A stretch of 64,000 nt of DNA from Adiantum capillus-veneris (taxonomy: Eukaryota; Streptophyta; Polypodiopsida; Polypodiales; Pteridaceae): assembly GCA_014529385.2 (NCBI GenBank), contig CM043963.1, forward strand, positions 70,818,412 to 70,882,411, in the 5' to 3' direction. The notes under the pieces are model-generated. The model had not been told where the DNA came from and did no database searches. It was given only the letters and a program-made list of their open reading frames with translations. Position 1 is the stretch's first letter. Each line of letters begins with the position of its first letter. Of the stretch, positions 10,761 through 21,919 are shown one piece after another. The position numbers were made by a program, and so were the translations under genes.

Positions 10761-11699
10761 CGACTCACACACCTATGAAGTGCATGCAAACACTACCTAG
10801 ATCAACATAATGTCAATTGAGGGCACAAATGACACTATAGGCACACGGAGGAAATCTCTTTAGCTTGTCAGGATGAGACCATCCTACACATACAACACTC
10901 AGGAAGGCCAACTAAACCACAATCAAGAGCCTCACTGCTCTCAACTACACCACCTAGCCACATACACACATACGGAAGGTAACTCACCTAATCATGTGAG
11001 ATTCGTACGAAACTTAAGGAACACCATCCCCTCACTAGGATACACCTGTCCCTAAGCTTCTACACTCAAAACCTTCACCCTAAACCATCTGCGAAAAACG
11101 CGTAGGATGACAGAGCAAAATTTTGAAAGTGCTCGAAACTAAAATTTATGAGTACCTATGTGTAGCTTATGTCGCCACGATTCTATAGACTACTAGCACG
11201 CAGAAAACAGACATCGTTTGATACACTTACAGTCACAAATAGCTCGTAGATGCGTCGGCGTGTGCACTTCGTCTCGCATGGAATGCTTGGCGTTGTTGCG
11301 TAGCTCTCCTCGAGCCTACAGCAATGGTGCAGTCGGATCTCCAATGTGTTGAGCGAGCCAGGAGTAGCAAGAGGATAAAGCTCACGCTCACTCTCTTTCT
11401 CTCTCACACATAGTAGATGACAGCGCTAAGTTTTGATTATGATAAAAGTCTTTTTACAAAATGACCTAGGTACCTTATATACTAAGGCTACCTTAGGTTT
11501 AACCAAAAATGGGGTTGAAAGGGTCAAATGGCTTTGTATTTACAATCTGGAAGTGCCATTGCACCCCGGCTTCTGAAACTAGAATAACTACTCATTACCA
11601 ATGACGTTTATAGCCACAATCCGCAACATTTCATAACTCGCAAAAGATAAGACTTTGGTACGAAACTTGAGTTATGTTGTGTTGTTGACCCAGTGGTCA
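10761..11699 (-). repeat. Element C 3' LTR
   Basis: It matches 20981-21919 with about 27 differences by eye; bases 10861-11300 are almost unchanged. The minus strand starts TGACCACTGGGTC directly after a polypurine tract. A TATA-like TATATAAGG lies at about 11474-11482. A half copy of the leader palindrome (acgcgtaggatgacag) lies at 11098-11113. The 10761 end lacks the expected terminal TG on the plus strand, so it is approximate. Confidence 0.82.
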
Positions 11700-11710
11700 A
11701 CTTTCCCCCC
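11700..11710 (-). promoter_or_regulatory. Element C polypurine tract
   Basis: The minus strand reads GGGGGGAAAGT just before the LTR. Next to it lies catgtcatccccaacatgac (11721-11740), which is similar to the sequence beside the element E tract at 41260-41280. Confidence 0.75.
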
Positions 11711-13348
11711 TTCCGTGTTCATGTCATCCCCAACATGACCTGATTGTCGATTGCGATGTGGTCTTTGCTGTCGTGTTGGCTTCATCTATTGCACTGCTTG
11801 TAGCTTTGTCGAACCACAATAAGAACTATGATCCATTAGAGTGGACATCTATCATCATAACCATTCATCTTTTGAGATCCTCTGATTACTTTTATGTCTG
11901 CTCTTCTTCATTGGGGACTTCTTTGTTCCTGTGCAATCATGTTGTTAGTGTTGTCTGCAGCTTTGTCATTGTAGGGCATTCTTCGACTCGCCATTGAGGA
12001 GAAGTATGCTATGATCTGAAATTGGTGCTCCAATTCATTTGTCAATTGATTTGAGTAGCATTTCCTTATTGTTGATGTAGAATAAATATGTACAAGAGGA
12101 TGGTGATAGGTGTCTTTAGATTAGGGTCTAAAACCTGGATGACCAAAGGCAAAAAGCCCGGTGGAAAAAAAAATGCCTTTGGTATACGGTCTTATTGGAG
12201 TTGAGCAGTTGAACGTGAAGTACATGTTCATGAAAGGTGAGTGCTAGGGTGAAACACGGAAAGAGTGCCTGATGCAAGTGCCAATTATGGGACACTCTAT
12301 AGGCATATGAGAAATTAGTCAACAAAAGTATGCAATGTGAAAGAAGGAGATGATGGGTGTTTCGAGATATAAATGTAGCACATGTGACATCAAAAGATGT
12401 CTCAATAGCTTCCACCTTTCCAAGAAGGGTTTTCGATGTAGAAGTTTCTCCACTCGTATCTCACTGTGCTAAGTATGTGAGTGTCTTTTGGACCTTCTCC
12501 TTCACTTCACCAGACTTAAGTACTTAGACTTTGACTCTTTTGCTCACCTATACCAGCATGAGCGACACAACGTAAATATGCTCAACTCTTCCATCTTGAG
12601 CAGTACCTAGAATAGCTAAGACTCTTAGACCACAGAGAATATTACTTGAAGCTTTGGGACTAACACCTCACTCATTTTGTGGCTTAGCTACTCGACTCTG
12701 ACTTGTATGACTTGTCGGTTGCATGTTGACACTGCTTTGTGACAAGTTCTTTGGCTGTTGTAGTGGCTGCTGAGACATACTTCGTGAAGTTTCATCCTTT
12801 CCCTGTACCTTCTTCTCTTTGTAGTGCTCAAGCCTGTCGTCGGTCTTTTCTTCATGTGGATTATGGATTTTTTAATTTTTTCTTAATAATAAACAAAGAA
12901 AATCTTAAAACAACTCAACAAAAGAAAAATCATTCAAATAGAAGTCTAAATGCTATGTACACTATACACATGTCCCTAGGGGCTCATATATGGATTTTGT
13001 CCCCATACTCCTCTGTAACACTACTATGAGGGCATATACTCTAAATTTTGTCAAAAAATTATCACAATAAAACACAAAAATTCAATGCATCTCACAAAAC
13101 ATTGCCCTCTAATAGTCATAATGTTAGGTCCGCATACAGAATGCCTCCCCCCTTCCTATTTGGAGTTATCCTTTACGACAAGGTATCGCAAAGGGTATGT
13201 GTTGTGCTTGGGCAATTAAAAGTTGTGCCTATGCAGGCCTTGTAATGTAGCCCTATTATGCATACACAGTCAATGCATGGAAAAGATTTATGTTGTGCAA
13301 GATGTGGGTATAAGCAATTTGCTTATTGGCATTTGTTGGCAAGGCTTC
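11711..13348 (-). other. Element C 3' non-coding region with blocks shared with F
   Basis: No supported ORF. Two blocks resemble element F: 13138-13340 corresponds to about 58730-58940 (both start at atgcctcccccc and contain gtcaatgcatggaaaa and gcttattggcatt), and 12970-13040 corresponds to 58420-58500 (cctaggggct...catat...gggcatat). The shared GGAGGGGGGAGGCAT on the minus strand could be an internal polypurine tract. Confidence 0.55.
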
Positions 13349-14241
13349 CTATTCTAAGCAATGCAATGGTCTTTGAAGCTCCTGCGTCGTTGCTTGATTG
13401 AAGCGACTTGCTCTCTTCTTAATGTACTGTAATCGTAGGAAGAATTGTAAGAATTCAAGCGGCAATGCACTGACAGCAGTTTTTTGTTCTTCTTTGGGAC
13501 CCATTTCGTTGCGATTATTGGCTGTTTTGTTGTGGATTCTCGTTTGGGAACTCATACTTGCCCGTCCTTCGTTTGTGTTTGAAGAGACTTCTTTGGGATC
13601 CACCTTTTTGTTGTGTGAGTCAACAGTGGTCTTTGCTTCAGCCCTTGTACACTTGGTTGGGGACGGGATTTAGGCTTTGAAAGTTGATACTGTGGTTGTT
13701 TTGGAATCCAAATGAATTCTTGACTTTTTTGTGCTTGAATCAACTTCTTTGGAGCCCAAACCTGAGTTGTGAAAGCTTGCGACTTTGTGATATTCTTACC
13801 CGTTCGTGCACGCTTTCCTTGTTTTTGTTTTGGTGTTGGATCTTGTGATTTGTCATTAGAGATCTTTGTCTTCTTGATCCATATCTTTTTTTGGCCGATC
13901 TGGCTTTTTGGTATCTAGATTTGTCGAGATTTTTGGATTTGACTTGTTGTCCTATTCTTTTGACCTGTCATGGTTGTTGCTGAAGGGGTTGGTGATAGCG
14001 ATGGCCTGAGTTGATGATAGGGGATGTCGTAAGATTCATCACTATCGCTAATATCCTCAACAAGGTTGACTTCTTTTACTTTCCCTTGATTTTTTGGCTG
14101 GTAGTGGAAAGTTAGTGTCTGTTTTCTCGTGGGTGGTAGTTTCTTGGAGGACTTTTCTAGCCAATTGATTAGAGCATTGTTAACTCGTTGCTCTGGTCGT
14201 ATTCCTCCTAGCTGAGTCTTTGCATCCTTATTAGGAGCCAT
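13349..14241 (-). pseudogene. Element C post-protease region with WIPK motifs
   Basis: Broken minus frames continue after the protease ORF. 14241-13915 encodes a basic, Ser/Thr-rich peptide with an acidic patch (DISDSDESYD). Further on, several frames contain a repeated Trp motif: IWIKK, VWAPKK, FIWIPKQ and RWIPKK. Element F carries the same motif type after its own protease domain (QIWIPKK, RIWIPKQ). I do not recognise a named domain; a nucleic-acid-binding tail is only a guess. Confidence 0.45.
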
Positions 14242-14253
14242 GTATGAGGATGC

Positions 14254-15258
14254 TTATGGTGGCTGTGTCTTCACCGAGGACTTTGGAATGCACTTTTGAT
14301 GCACTTTATTCGTGTAGCGCTGACATTGATTCACGGGTCGTTGATCTTCTTGAAGCTCGAAGTGTTCTTCAGAGTCATAGAACTCGTCATCTTCTTCATC
14401 TTTTGATTCTCCGCATTTCTTTGTTTGCTGCTTATTTTGAGAGCTTGTTGATGTCTGGATTTCTTCGTTTTCCTGGATTACACTCACTACAAAATAAGGA
14501 GCGACATCATAGCCATTTTCATCACAAAACTTTGTTGTGGGAGCATCCTCCATGGCGCACACGTCCAGAGTAGCCAAGATGTGTTCCCATCCAAAAGGCT
14601 CTAACTCTTCTTCAGGAAATGGTTCTGGGATATAGTCGCTATCCTCTATAATCCGCTCTAGGATACATTCCTCAAGTTTCAAGCTACCACATCGTGAAGC
14701 TCCACACATCCACAGTTCTTTAGGCTTACCCAACCAAGCTGGAAGTTCTGATCCTGCTACTGTGGCGGAATCAAACTCCTCAACCGGTGTTCTCGTCACT
14801 TCCCTATAGCTATGGTCCCTCAAGTTTATCTTTGTTATGGTTTCCATATGTCTAAGGTATATATGGTCATAACCCCAATCTTGGACCATTTTCAATTGTC
14901 GCATGAATGGTCTTCCCAGAATGACGTCATAGTTGTTCTTCTTGCCAAAGTCAACAACAGCAAAAGTGTGTTCATATTCAATTCCACAAGAAGTAACAAG
15001 TACTTTTTCTAGTAGTCCTAGGGGCTTTTCCTTGTGTCCGTCTGCAAGCTGCAGGGTCATTCGTGTGGATATCAAGGCAGGTTTTCCCCATTTTTTCCAA
15101 ACTTCTTTGGTTGCAATGGCCACACCAGCTCCACTGTCAAGGATTGCCATGGTTTTTACATTATTGAATTCCACAGGAAGGGTGGTATTTCCCTCTTCTC
15201 CCTCGTAATAGTTTCCTACCTTGTTTAATGGCATTGGCCTAGTATTTAGTTGAGGCAT
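14254..15258 (-). CDS. Element C retropepsin with acidic C-terminal tail
   Basis: An open frame of 334 residues. The aspartic protease core covers about residues 25-130: catalytic AILDSGAGVAIA at 38-49, an LQLADG strand, and VILGRPFMRQLKMVQDW at 112-128. This is the one-domain fold of retroviral and gypsy proteases, active as a dimer in the particle. The C-terminal 130 residues are acidic (KDEEDDEFYDSEEHFE). The frame follows the gag linker after a short gap with stops. Protease directly after gag is normal for gypsy; what is missing is everything that should follow. Confidence 0.85.
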   Translation of the reverse strand: MPQLNTRPMPLNKVGNYYEGEEGNTTLPVEFNNVKTMAILDSGAGVAIATKEVWKKWGKPALISTRMTLQLADGHKEKPLGLLEKVLVTSCGIEYEHTFAVVDFGKKNNYDVILGRPFMRQLKMVQDWGYDHIYLRHMETITKINLRDHSYREVTRTPVEEFDSATVAGSELPAWLGKPKELWMCGASRCGSLKLEECILERIIEDSDYIPEPFPEEELEPFGWEHILATLDVCAMEDAPTTKFCDENGYDVAPYFVVSVIQENEEIQTSTSSQNKQQTKKCGESKDEEDDEFYDSEEHFELQEDQRPVNQCQRYTNKVHQKCIPKSSVKTQPP

Positions 15259-15317
15259 TTCAAGCTCTTTGATGCCTTACTCGATTTGAGTCATTGGGGT
15301 TTTTACACCAAATTTCT

Positions 15318-16316
15318 CTAGACATTTACCCACATGTTTGGTCTTATTCTGAGCAACTCGGCTAACATTATTGTACAGGTGACTGGGGTAGATAGAATAT
15401 CTACTAGTCCCTTTGAATCGATGGCCTTGTTGGGAGACAGTCTCTGTGATGGGACTACAACCTCATCTGACTTGGTCTCGTACTCTCCCATGTAGGACGG
15501 TAGTGTTCTTAGCGAATGGGGTGGACTATCCATAGATTGTACAGATCCTTTGTCACCCCAACACGATTGCACGTGTAGATTCATTTGAGATCCAGTCTCA
15601 AATTCCTCTATTGGTGGTAGAAACACTCCTCGTTCATCACTAGTCTTGTCTACTCGTCTTCTTAGGTCATCGGCTTCATTGGCCTCTCTGAGTTGTTTCC
15701 ACAATTCGTCAAGACCATCTATCTCTTTACAATCCTCAGGTATAGCTTGGTGAAATCCCTCGGAAGAGTTATCCGTGGTATTCAGTATTATCCTTGGTTC
15801 TAATGCTGGCTCTTTGAGGTTTGGTATGTGCTCATGACTAGAATCTGGCTCTTTTAGTTCCTGGTTTGGTGGGATTACTTGTGTAGGCATGACACGGATC
15901 ACGTCCTCAGGTTTTGCAATTGGTGGTTCTAGTAAAGCTTGGGTTGTTTGAATCATTTTCTTGTACATTTCAAACCTTTGCTTTTCTAGTTTCGCATAGG
16001 GATATGTCATCCACCTGTTTTCTTGGGTTCGGTTGTTTTTGAGCCTCACATCATAGGCTTTCAAGAGGGCATCTAATGTCTCATTAACCTTCTCTGCCAA
16101 CACAGATCCTCCTGAGCTAGCACTTCTCGGTTTCTCATCCTTGGATGGTTCTTCTAGAGGTTTAACCATCTGTGTAAGAGAAGGTGCCTCCTTTTCCTCA
16201 TGTTGTTTTATCTTCTCCTCAGCTTCGGTAATCTTTTCAGCTAGGGATTTTTGCTCTCGTTCCGTGCGTGCTTTCATCCTAGTCTTTCTAGCTTTCCAAC
16301 TATTTCGTTTGCTCAT
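15318..16316 (-). CDS. Element C gag-protease linker protein segment
   Basis: An open minus frame of 332 residues between nucleocapsid and protease. The first 60 residues are highly charged and predicted coiled (KITEAEEKIKQHEEKEA). The middle is Pro/Glu-rich. The end, DILSTPVTCTIMLAELLRI, is a pattern commonly found just ahead of plant gypsy proteases. It is probably part of one Gag-PR polyprotein broken by stops near 16316 and 15318. No enzymatic motif is visible. Confidence 0.6.
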   Translation of the reverse strand: MSKRNSWKARKTRMKARTEREQKSLAEKITEAEEKIKQHEEKEAPSLTQMVKPLEEPSKDEKPRSASSGGSVLAEKVNETLDALLKAYDVRLKNNRTQENRWMTYPYAKLEKQRFEMYKKMIQTTQALLEPPIAKPEDVIRVMPTQVIPPNQELKEPDSSHEHIPNLKEPALEPRIILNTTDNSSEGFHQAIPEDCKEIDGLDELWKQLREANEADDLRRRVDKTSDERGVFLPPIEEFETGSQMNLHVQSCWGDKGSVQSMDSPPHSLRTLPSYMGEYETKSDEVVVPSQRLSPNKAIDSKGLVDILSTPVTCTIMLAELLRIRPNMWVNV

Positions 16317-16473
16317 GGTTTTCTGACTAGGTGCGTCTGTCTTTGGTCCATCATCTGTCTTTGGACTCGTGTCACTTTCCGTGTTCTTTGTCTCTGGATT
16401 TTCATCAGCTCTTTTTTGAGCTTGTGCTCTCGTAACTATTTGAACTGGAACAACATTTTCATTTTCTGAGCTA

Positions 16474-17094
16474 CTAGGGGGCTGAAAAATCCCTAATACA
16501 TTTGTCGTGATTTTTCTGATTTGGTTTTTTCGGGCAATCGGGGATCAAGTGAGTGATGCCACACTCAAGACAATAGGCATTTACTTCAGTGATCTCCGTA
16601 TGAGGACATTGTTTGACCAAGTGGTTGTCACGACTTTTGTGACAATCTGTCTCTGGTTGAGGAGATTCTTTTAGCATTTTCTCTTGGCTATAAGCAAGCT
16701 TTGACCTAGATAAGCCGATATTTGCAATGAATCGCAATGTCCTTTCGTCCATTTCATACCTTCTTTCTTTGGACTGAAGCCCAGGAGATGGAGGTTGTAC
16801 CGGCCTCACCACTCCATGTGTTTCTCTCACATTTTGTTACTCCGACGGGTAATACTCGCTTTGGTTGCTATACCACATTGTAGCTGGTACTGGCGTTTGT
16901 TTATTTGATGCTTCCATCATTGGCATGTATCTCATGTCTACCGGCATTCTAGCACTTGGCAGTGGAGGTTGTTGTCCTAAGACAAGTTGTGGCCTTAAAA
17001 CTCCTACTGGTCCTGGCGCATTCCCCGTAATGTATCTAGGTGGAGTAGGTTCTTCTGGAACAGGTTGTACATACCTCTCCCTAGCATTTTCCAT
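16474..17094 (-). pseudogene. Element C nucleocapsid part of gag
   Basis: Two consecutive minus frames (17094-16837 and 16830-16474). The first is Pro/Met-rich (VRYMP-like repeats, PPLPSARMPVDM). The second has a zinc-knuckle-like YCLECGITHLIPDCP near 16590-16545, preceded by a second Cys/His cluster (CHKSRDNHLVKQCPH). The knuckle has three residues between its second Cys and the His, where the usual count is four. Its role would be RNA packaging. Confidence 0.65.
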
Positions 17095-17143
17095 GCTATA
17101 ATAACACTCTTCCCCCGTATTGTTCGTCCATTTTCTCTCAATT

Positions 17144-18226
17144 TCACACCACTTTGGCTCTCCCGTCAGACCTTACAAGAGGAATCAACCTCTTGACCAA
17201 TTCGTCGATAAGCTTTTCTTGATCAATAGGTGCCGTTGGCTTGGCAATGGACTCACTTATCTGTGAAACACTGTACTGAGAGGATGTGTCATCTCCTTGA
17301 CTCTTTAAGTCCTTTTCTTTGTATGCCTCATAGTTATCCACTAGATAAAGAGCTTCTTTGATCCACTCGTTTAGCGTCATCCTCCTTATCATATGCAGAT
17401 CCTTCTGAAGGCCCGCATGTCTCATACCGTGGATAAAGATCAGCATCATTCGTGCTTGCGTAGGTAATTCCGATCTCGGACAGAGCTTAACATATCTCTT
17501 GAGCCGTAATGATGCTTTGCGTACTGATTCATCCTCTTTCTATTTGAATCTATGGATTTGTGAGACCGTGTTGTGAGCAATGCCTTTTGGCAAGAATTCT
17601 TCAATAAACTCCTCAAACAGCTCATCTAAGGTCTCAAAATCCCATTGTTCCACCGAGTCGAACCATGTAGCTGCATCATCTTCTAGAGTCAATCCAAATC
17701 ATGTAAACTGTGTCGCAAAATTTGAAACTTCCTCTGCTCTAATCACTCTTCTAAAAGCCGTTACGTGATCTCTCGGATCTTTATCTCCGGAGTATTTTCT
17801 GTTTACCCATTTCTGGACTTGGGATGGTCTAACTCGTCGATTGTCTACAAGTCTAACCAGAGACTCTCCCAATCCTTCTCTCGTTATCGCTCTTGAAGGG
17901 AATCCTGGTGGCTCTCTTCTTGGAATTCCTATAGGAATTCTCGTGTTTGGTGGAGGCATTTGTGGTCCTTCATTGACCAAATATCCACCTCTTTCTAGTA
18001 CAGTATGTGGATTTGTGCTTTCTACAACTCTGTATTCTCGTCCATACTTGTCGACGACTATAGATCTCCATTGACAGTCGACTCCGTATGTGTAGATATA
18101 TAAGAGCTTGTAATCTGTTATCTCTTCTAAGTATGGATCTGAGCACCTATAAAGATTGACCTCATTGTCGTCAATGTATCTATATAGTCCTTCACTCTCA
18201 TGACCAATCATCCAAACTCTCAACAA
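17144..18226 (-). pseudogene. Element C gag capsid region
   Basis: Minus-strand gag with stops at about 17699 and near 17540. From the N-terminus there is a 100-residue unknown segment (18226-17920), then the capsid pattern: RKYSGDKDPRDHVTAFRR, GLTLEDDAATWFDS, LFEEFIEEFLPKG, and MMLIFIHGMRHAGLQKDLHM. These match the retrotransposon gag core in order and spacing. Both interruptions look like single nonsense changes. The start at 18226 is uncertain because no strong Met context is seen. Confidence 0.75.
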
Positions 18227-18791
18227 GATGGATCTTTATCAATTGCAAGTTTGGAAGATCCATTGTGGGAGGATATTCCTCTATCGTCGGGATCTCCAAG
18301 CTTGTGTAAGCTGCGTTAGAATCTAGGGTAGACATGATTTCTGGGCTTAAGAGCTTTTGCTTGGTTCAAGTAGACTTAGTCCATTGTGTTCAAGTGCTTT
18401 GGTTAGGGAAAAGTTGAAACTATGTCCAAAACCGCAAACGTTTTGTCACAATTCTCGCAAATTGTCGCTTTCAGACACCCCTAACTTGCGGATGAATTTT
18501 GAGGCCTCAAACGACGTTTTTTTTCAAAGTTGACTTAAATGGTTGCCGCTGGTATACATTTAGTTCATGTTTTTCCCTAAGATCTGTGGAGCCGCTCTCA
18601 GGCTACGTTTTGATATAAAAACTTTTCCGATCCGATACCGTTTGTGAAAGTTATGGCCAAAACAGTGAAATGCAGTTTAGACTGGTCAAAATGAGTCCAA
18701 GTTCAATTTTAAAAGAAGATTTGGGATCTCTGTGACACTGTGAACACTTCTGTATGGTCAAAATTACAGTTGGACCCTAAAACTGGCCTAG

Positions 18792-20463
18792 AGACATCCT
18801 ACGCGTAGGATGTCTTTATGCTCAGAATTTAACAAAATTTGGTCCAGAGACTCCCCTTAAGTCCAGCAACACAATGGTATGCTCAGAATTTCATTTTGAT
18901 TTAAAAATGGCCTCGAGACATCCTACGCGTAGGATGTCTTTTTTCTCAGAATGACTTGAAATTTTCACCCCAGCTTCTCCTTGATGTGCTGATCACAGTG
19001 GTGTGCTCATAAGTTGGTTTGGAGTCCTAAATCAACCTGGAGACATCCTACGCGTAGGATGTCTAACTGCTCAGATTTTGTCCAAACTTGATCCCAAGAT
19101 TCTCCTAGTGCTTAGCAACACAATGGTATGCTTAGAATTGAATTTGGATGCCAATAGGTCAATATTTGGGCTGCATAAGCTTCCAGTGCACTCCAAGAGT
19201 AGGATGTCTGACAATTCTTGTCTTTGCTTGGTAAATAGGCCAAACAAGGTCCAAATTCACTTTTGAAAAAAAGATCTGGAATCCTTGAGACACTAAGAAC
19301 CTCCCTACATGGCCAAAGTAGAATTTTGACCACTTTATGACCCTGGAGACATCCTACGTGTAGGATGTCTTTTTACTCTGTTTCAGCTCAAACTTGCACT
19401 GTAGCTTCCCCTTGATGTGCTAAACTCACAACTATTTTTACTTTTTGATTCTAACACCTATAGGTTGGTCAAATGATCAAGAATTTGTTCCAAAATCCTG
19501 ATGTCCGTTCTAATGAATTCACCAGTCAAATCAACTCCAAATTGGACCAAATTTGACTAGGAGGCTTGCCAAAGGCTATACAACACCCTGCTATGTCCAT
19601 AGGAAAATTTTGGTTTTAGAATTATTCAGTAGACATCCTACGCCTAGGATGTCTTTTTGCTGAGAATGAACCCAAACTTGAACCACAGACTCTCCTTAAG
19701 GTGCTGATCACTGTGGTATGCTCAGAGGTTGATTTGGAGTGCTAAATCATGGTGAAGACATCCTACACGTAAGATGTCTAAGTGCTTAGAATTGCCCAAA
19801 ACTTGACCCACAGCTTCCCCTTGATGTCAGCAACCCAATGCTATGCTTAGATTTTAATTTGGATGTCATAAGACCCCAAAACTAGCTATCCTTGCCTTTT
19901 TCAGTCAAAAGTGCTAAAGTCCGCTTTGAACTCAATTTTCTCACCCAAATGAGGTGAAATTTATCACATGCACTCAAAATTAGGCCTTGGATACAATTTG
20001 GGTAGGATGTCTGGCAATTCTCGTCTTTTGACTTTGATCTGTCAAAATTTGGTCAAATTTCCACTTTCCAGGTGAAAATAGGGTAAAACCTACCTTCTAA
20101 ACACACTCGTAACCTCAGATTTTCAAAAAAATGCCCAGATCACCCTGTAGACATCCTACGCGTAGGATGTCTACTGCTTATTTTTTTCAGACTGAAGTGT
20201 CCCTGATGCTTCCTTATGCTCTCAGCAAGTGCAAGTATGCTTCACACTTGCAAAAACATGCAGAGATCACTCAATTTAAGCCTTTTCTGAAATTTTACAT
20301 TTTCTGACTCCGCCTTTTGGCGTTTGGTCAACAAAAATAGGGAAAAACACTCAATTCAATATGTTACTAGGGTAAAACCTACCCTCTGAACCCACTGGTG
20401 TAGTAAGAATTTTCAAATTTGGTCTCCAGAATCCCCTTGAGACATCCTACGCGTAGGATGTCT
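18792..20463. repeat. Array of 24-nt palindromes in element C leader
   Basis: The unit is AGACATCCTACG followed directly by its reverse complement. Perfect copies: 18792, 18916, 19041, 20149 and 20440 (start positions). One- or two-mismatch copies: 19347, 19631 and 19756. Degenerate half copies lie near 19199 and 20000. Spacings are often about 125 or 284-291 bp, so the palindromes mark a degenerate tandem repeat. The array fills the leader between the 5' LTR and gag; the rest of the leader (18227-18790, 20464-20980) shows no gene. Confidence 0.95.
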
Positions 20464-20980
20464 ATGTTTACAGAATTGCAGGTTTTCTTCACAGAACCCT
20501 TGAAAATGCTCTTTTATATGCACAGCATCAATCAATCATACAAAAATATCCACAAAAGCTTGTTTAATGCATTTTTACCCTCAAAAGCACACTTTTCCGT
20601 GATTTCAAATGCAATCAAGCACTTTAGCAAATAATTCAGTGTTGAATAGCTCTAGATCAGAATCGGATCACTTACCTAAAACTACTCCTACAAATCATAT
20701 GGGGTTTTGCATCTATGGGTAGAAAAACGCTTCACTGCCACAAACGGACTAGTAAACGCTTTTCTCACCTCACAAATCACTCGACCACCAACAACTACTC
20801 TAATCCAAAGATCCTAACTAAACCTATCTAGTCGCAGACCCTCGGCAAGACACACGCTTCCTGGCTATCCACTTGATCACGGAATATCCTCTTCCGGATC
20901 CACTTAAGAAAAATGCTTTCTTTAGCCAAACCTAAATCAAGCAACCATCACACGAGTGTTAGTAGGAAACCTACTTAGGT

Positions 20981-21919
20981 CGACTCTCACACCCATGAAG
21001 TGCATGCAAACACTACCTAGATCAACATAATGTCAATCGAGGACACACATGACACGATAGGCACACGGAGGAAATCTCTTTAGCTTGTCAGGATGAGACC
21101 ATCCTACACATACAACACTCAGGAAGGCCAACTAAACCACAATCAAGAGCCTCACTGCTCTCAACTACACCACCTAGCCACATACACACATACGGAAGGT
21201 AACTCACCTAATCATGTGAGATTCGTACGAAACTTAAGGAACACCATCCCCTCACTAGGATACACCTGTCCCTAAGCTTCTACACTCAAAACCTTCACCC
21301 TAAACCATCTGCGAAAAACGCGTAGGATGACAGAGCAAAATTTTGAAAGTGCTCGAAACTAAAATTTATGAGTACCTATGTGTAGCTTATGTCGCCACGA
21401 TTCTATAGACTACTAGCACGCAGAAAACAGACATCGTTTGATACACTTACAGTCACAAATAGCTCGTAGATGCGTCGGCGTGTGCACTTCGTCTCGCATG
21501 GAATGCTTGGCGTTGTCGCGTAGCTCTCCTCGAGCCTACAAAAATGGTGCAGTCGGATCTCCAATGTGTTGAGCGAGCCGGGCGTAGCAAGAGGATAAAG
21601 CTCACGCTCACTCGCTTTCTCTCTCACACACAGTAGACGGAAGCACTAAGTTTTGATTATGATAAAAGTCTTTTTACAAAATGACCTAGGTACCTTATAT
21701 ACTAAGGCTACCTTAGGTTTAACCAAAAATGGCGTTGAAAGGGTCAAATGGCTTTGTATTTACAATCTCGAAGTGCCATTGCACCCCGGCTTCTGAAACT
21801 AGAATAACTACTCATTACAAATGACGTTTATAGCCATAATCCGCATCATTTCATAACTCGCAAAAGATAAGAATTTGGTACAAAACTTGAGTTATGTTGT
21901 GTTGTTGACCCAGAGGTCT
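20981..21919 (-). repeat. Element C 5' LTR
   Basis: This is the partner of 10761-11699. The homology ends at 21918-21919 (cagaggtct against cagtggtca). The half palindrome recurs at 21318-21333. No recognisable primer-binding site follows on the minus strand below 20981, which leaves that end uncertain. Confidence 0.82.

Larger units (their letters stand above)
10761..21919 (-). mobile_element. Element C: gag-protease LTR element without pol
   Basis: LTRs of about 939 bp (10761-11699 and 20981-21919) are roughly 97 % identical by eye and enclose about 9.3 kb. Minus-strand order: LTR, long palindrome-bearing leader, gag, linker, protease, WIPK-motif region, 3' non-coding region, polypurine tract, LTR. 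No RT, RNase H or integrase motif occurs in any frame, so it needs a helper. No target duplication matches at the ends (gggag on the left, tacaa on the right). Confidence 0.8.

Noticed and set aside
12739-13029. A plus ORF of 96 codons within element C.
   Set aside because: It runs against the element, overlaps the shared non-coding block and has no recognisable domain.
18792-20463. Regularly spaced repeats could be read as a CRISPR array.
   Set aside because: Units are palindromic, spacing is 125-290 bp, there are no cas genes, and the context is a plant retrotransposon leader.
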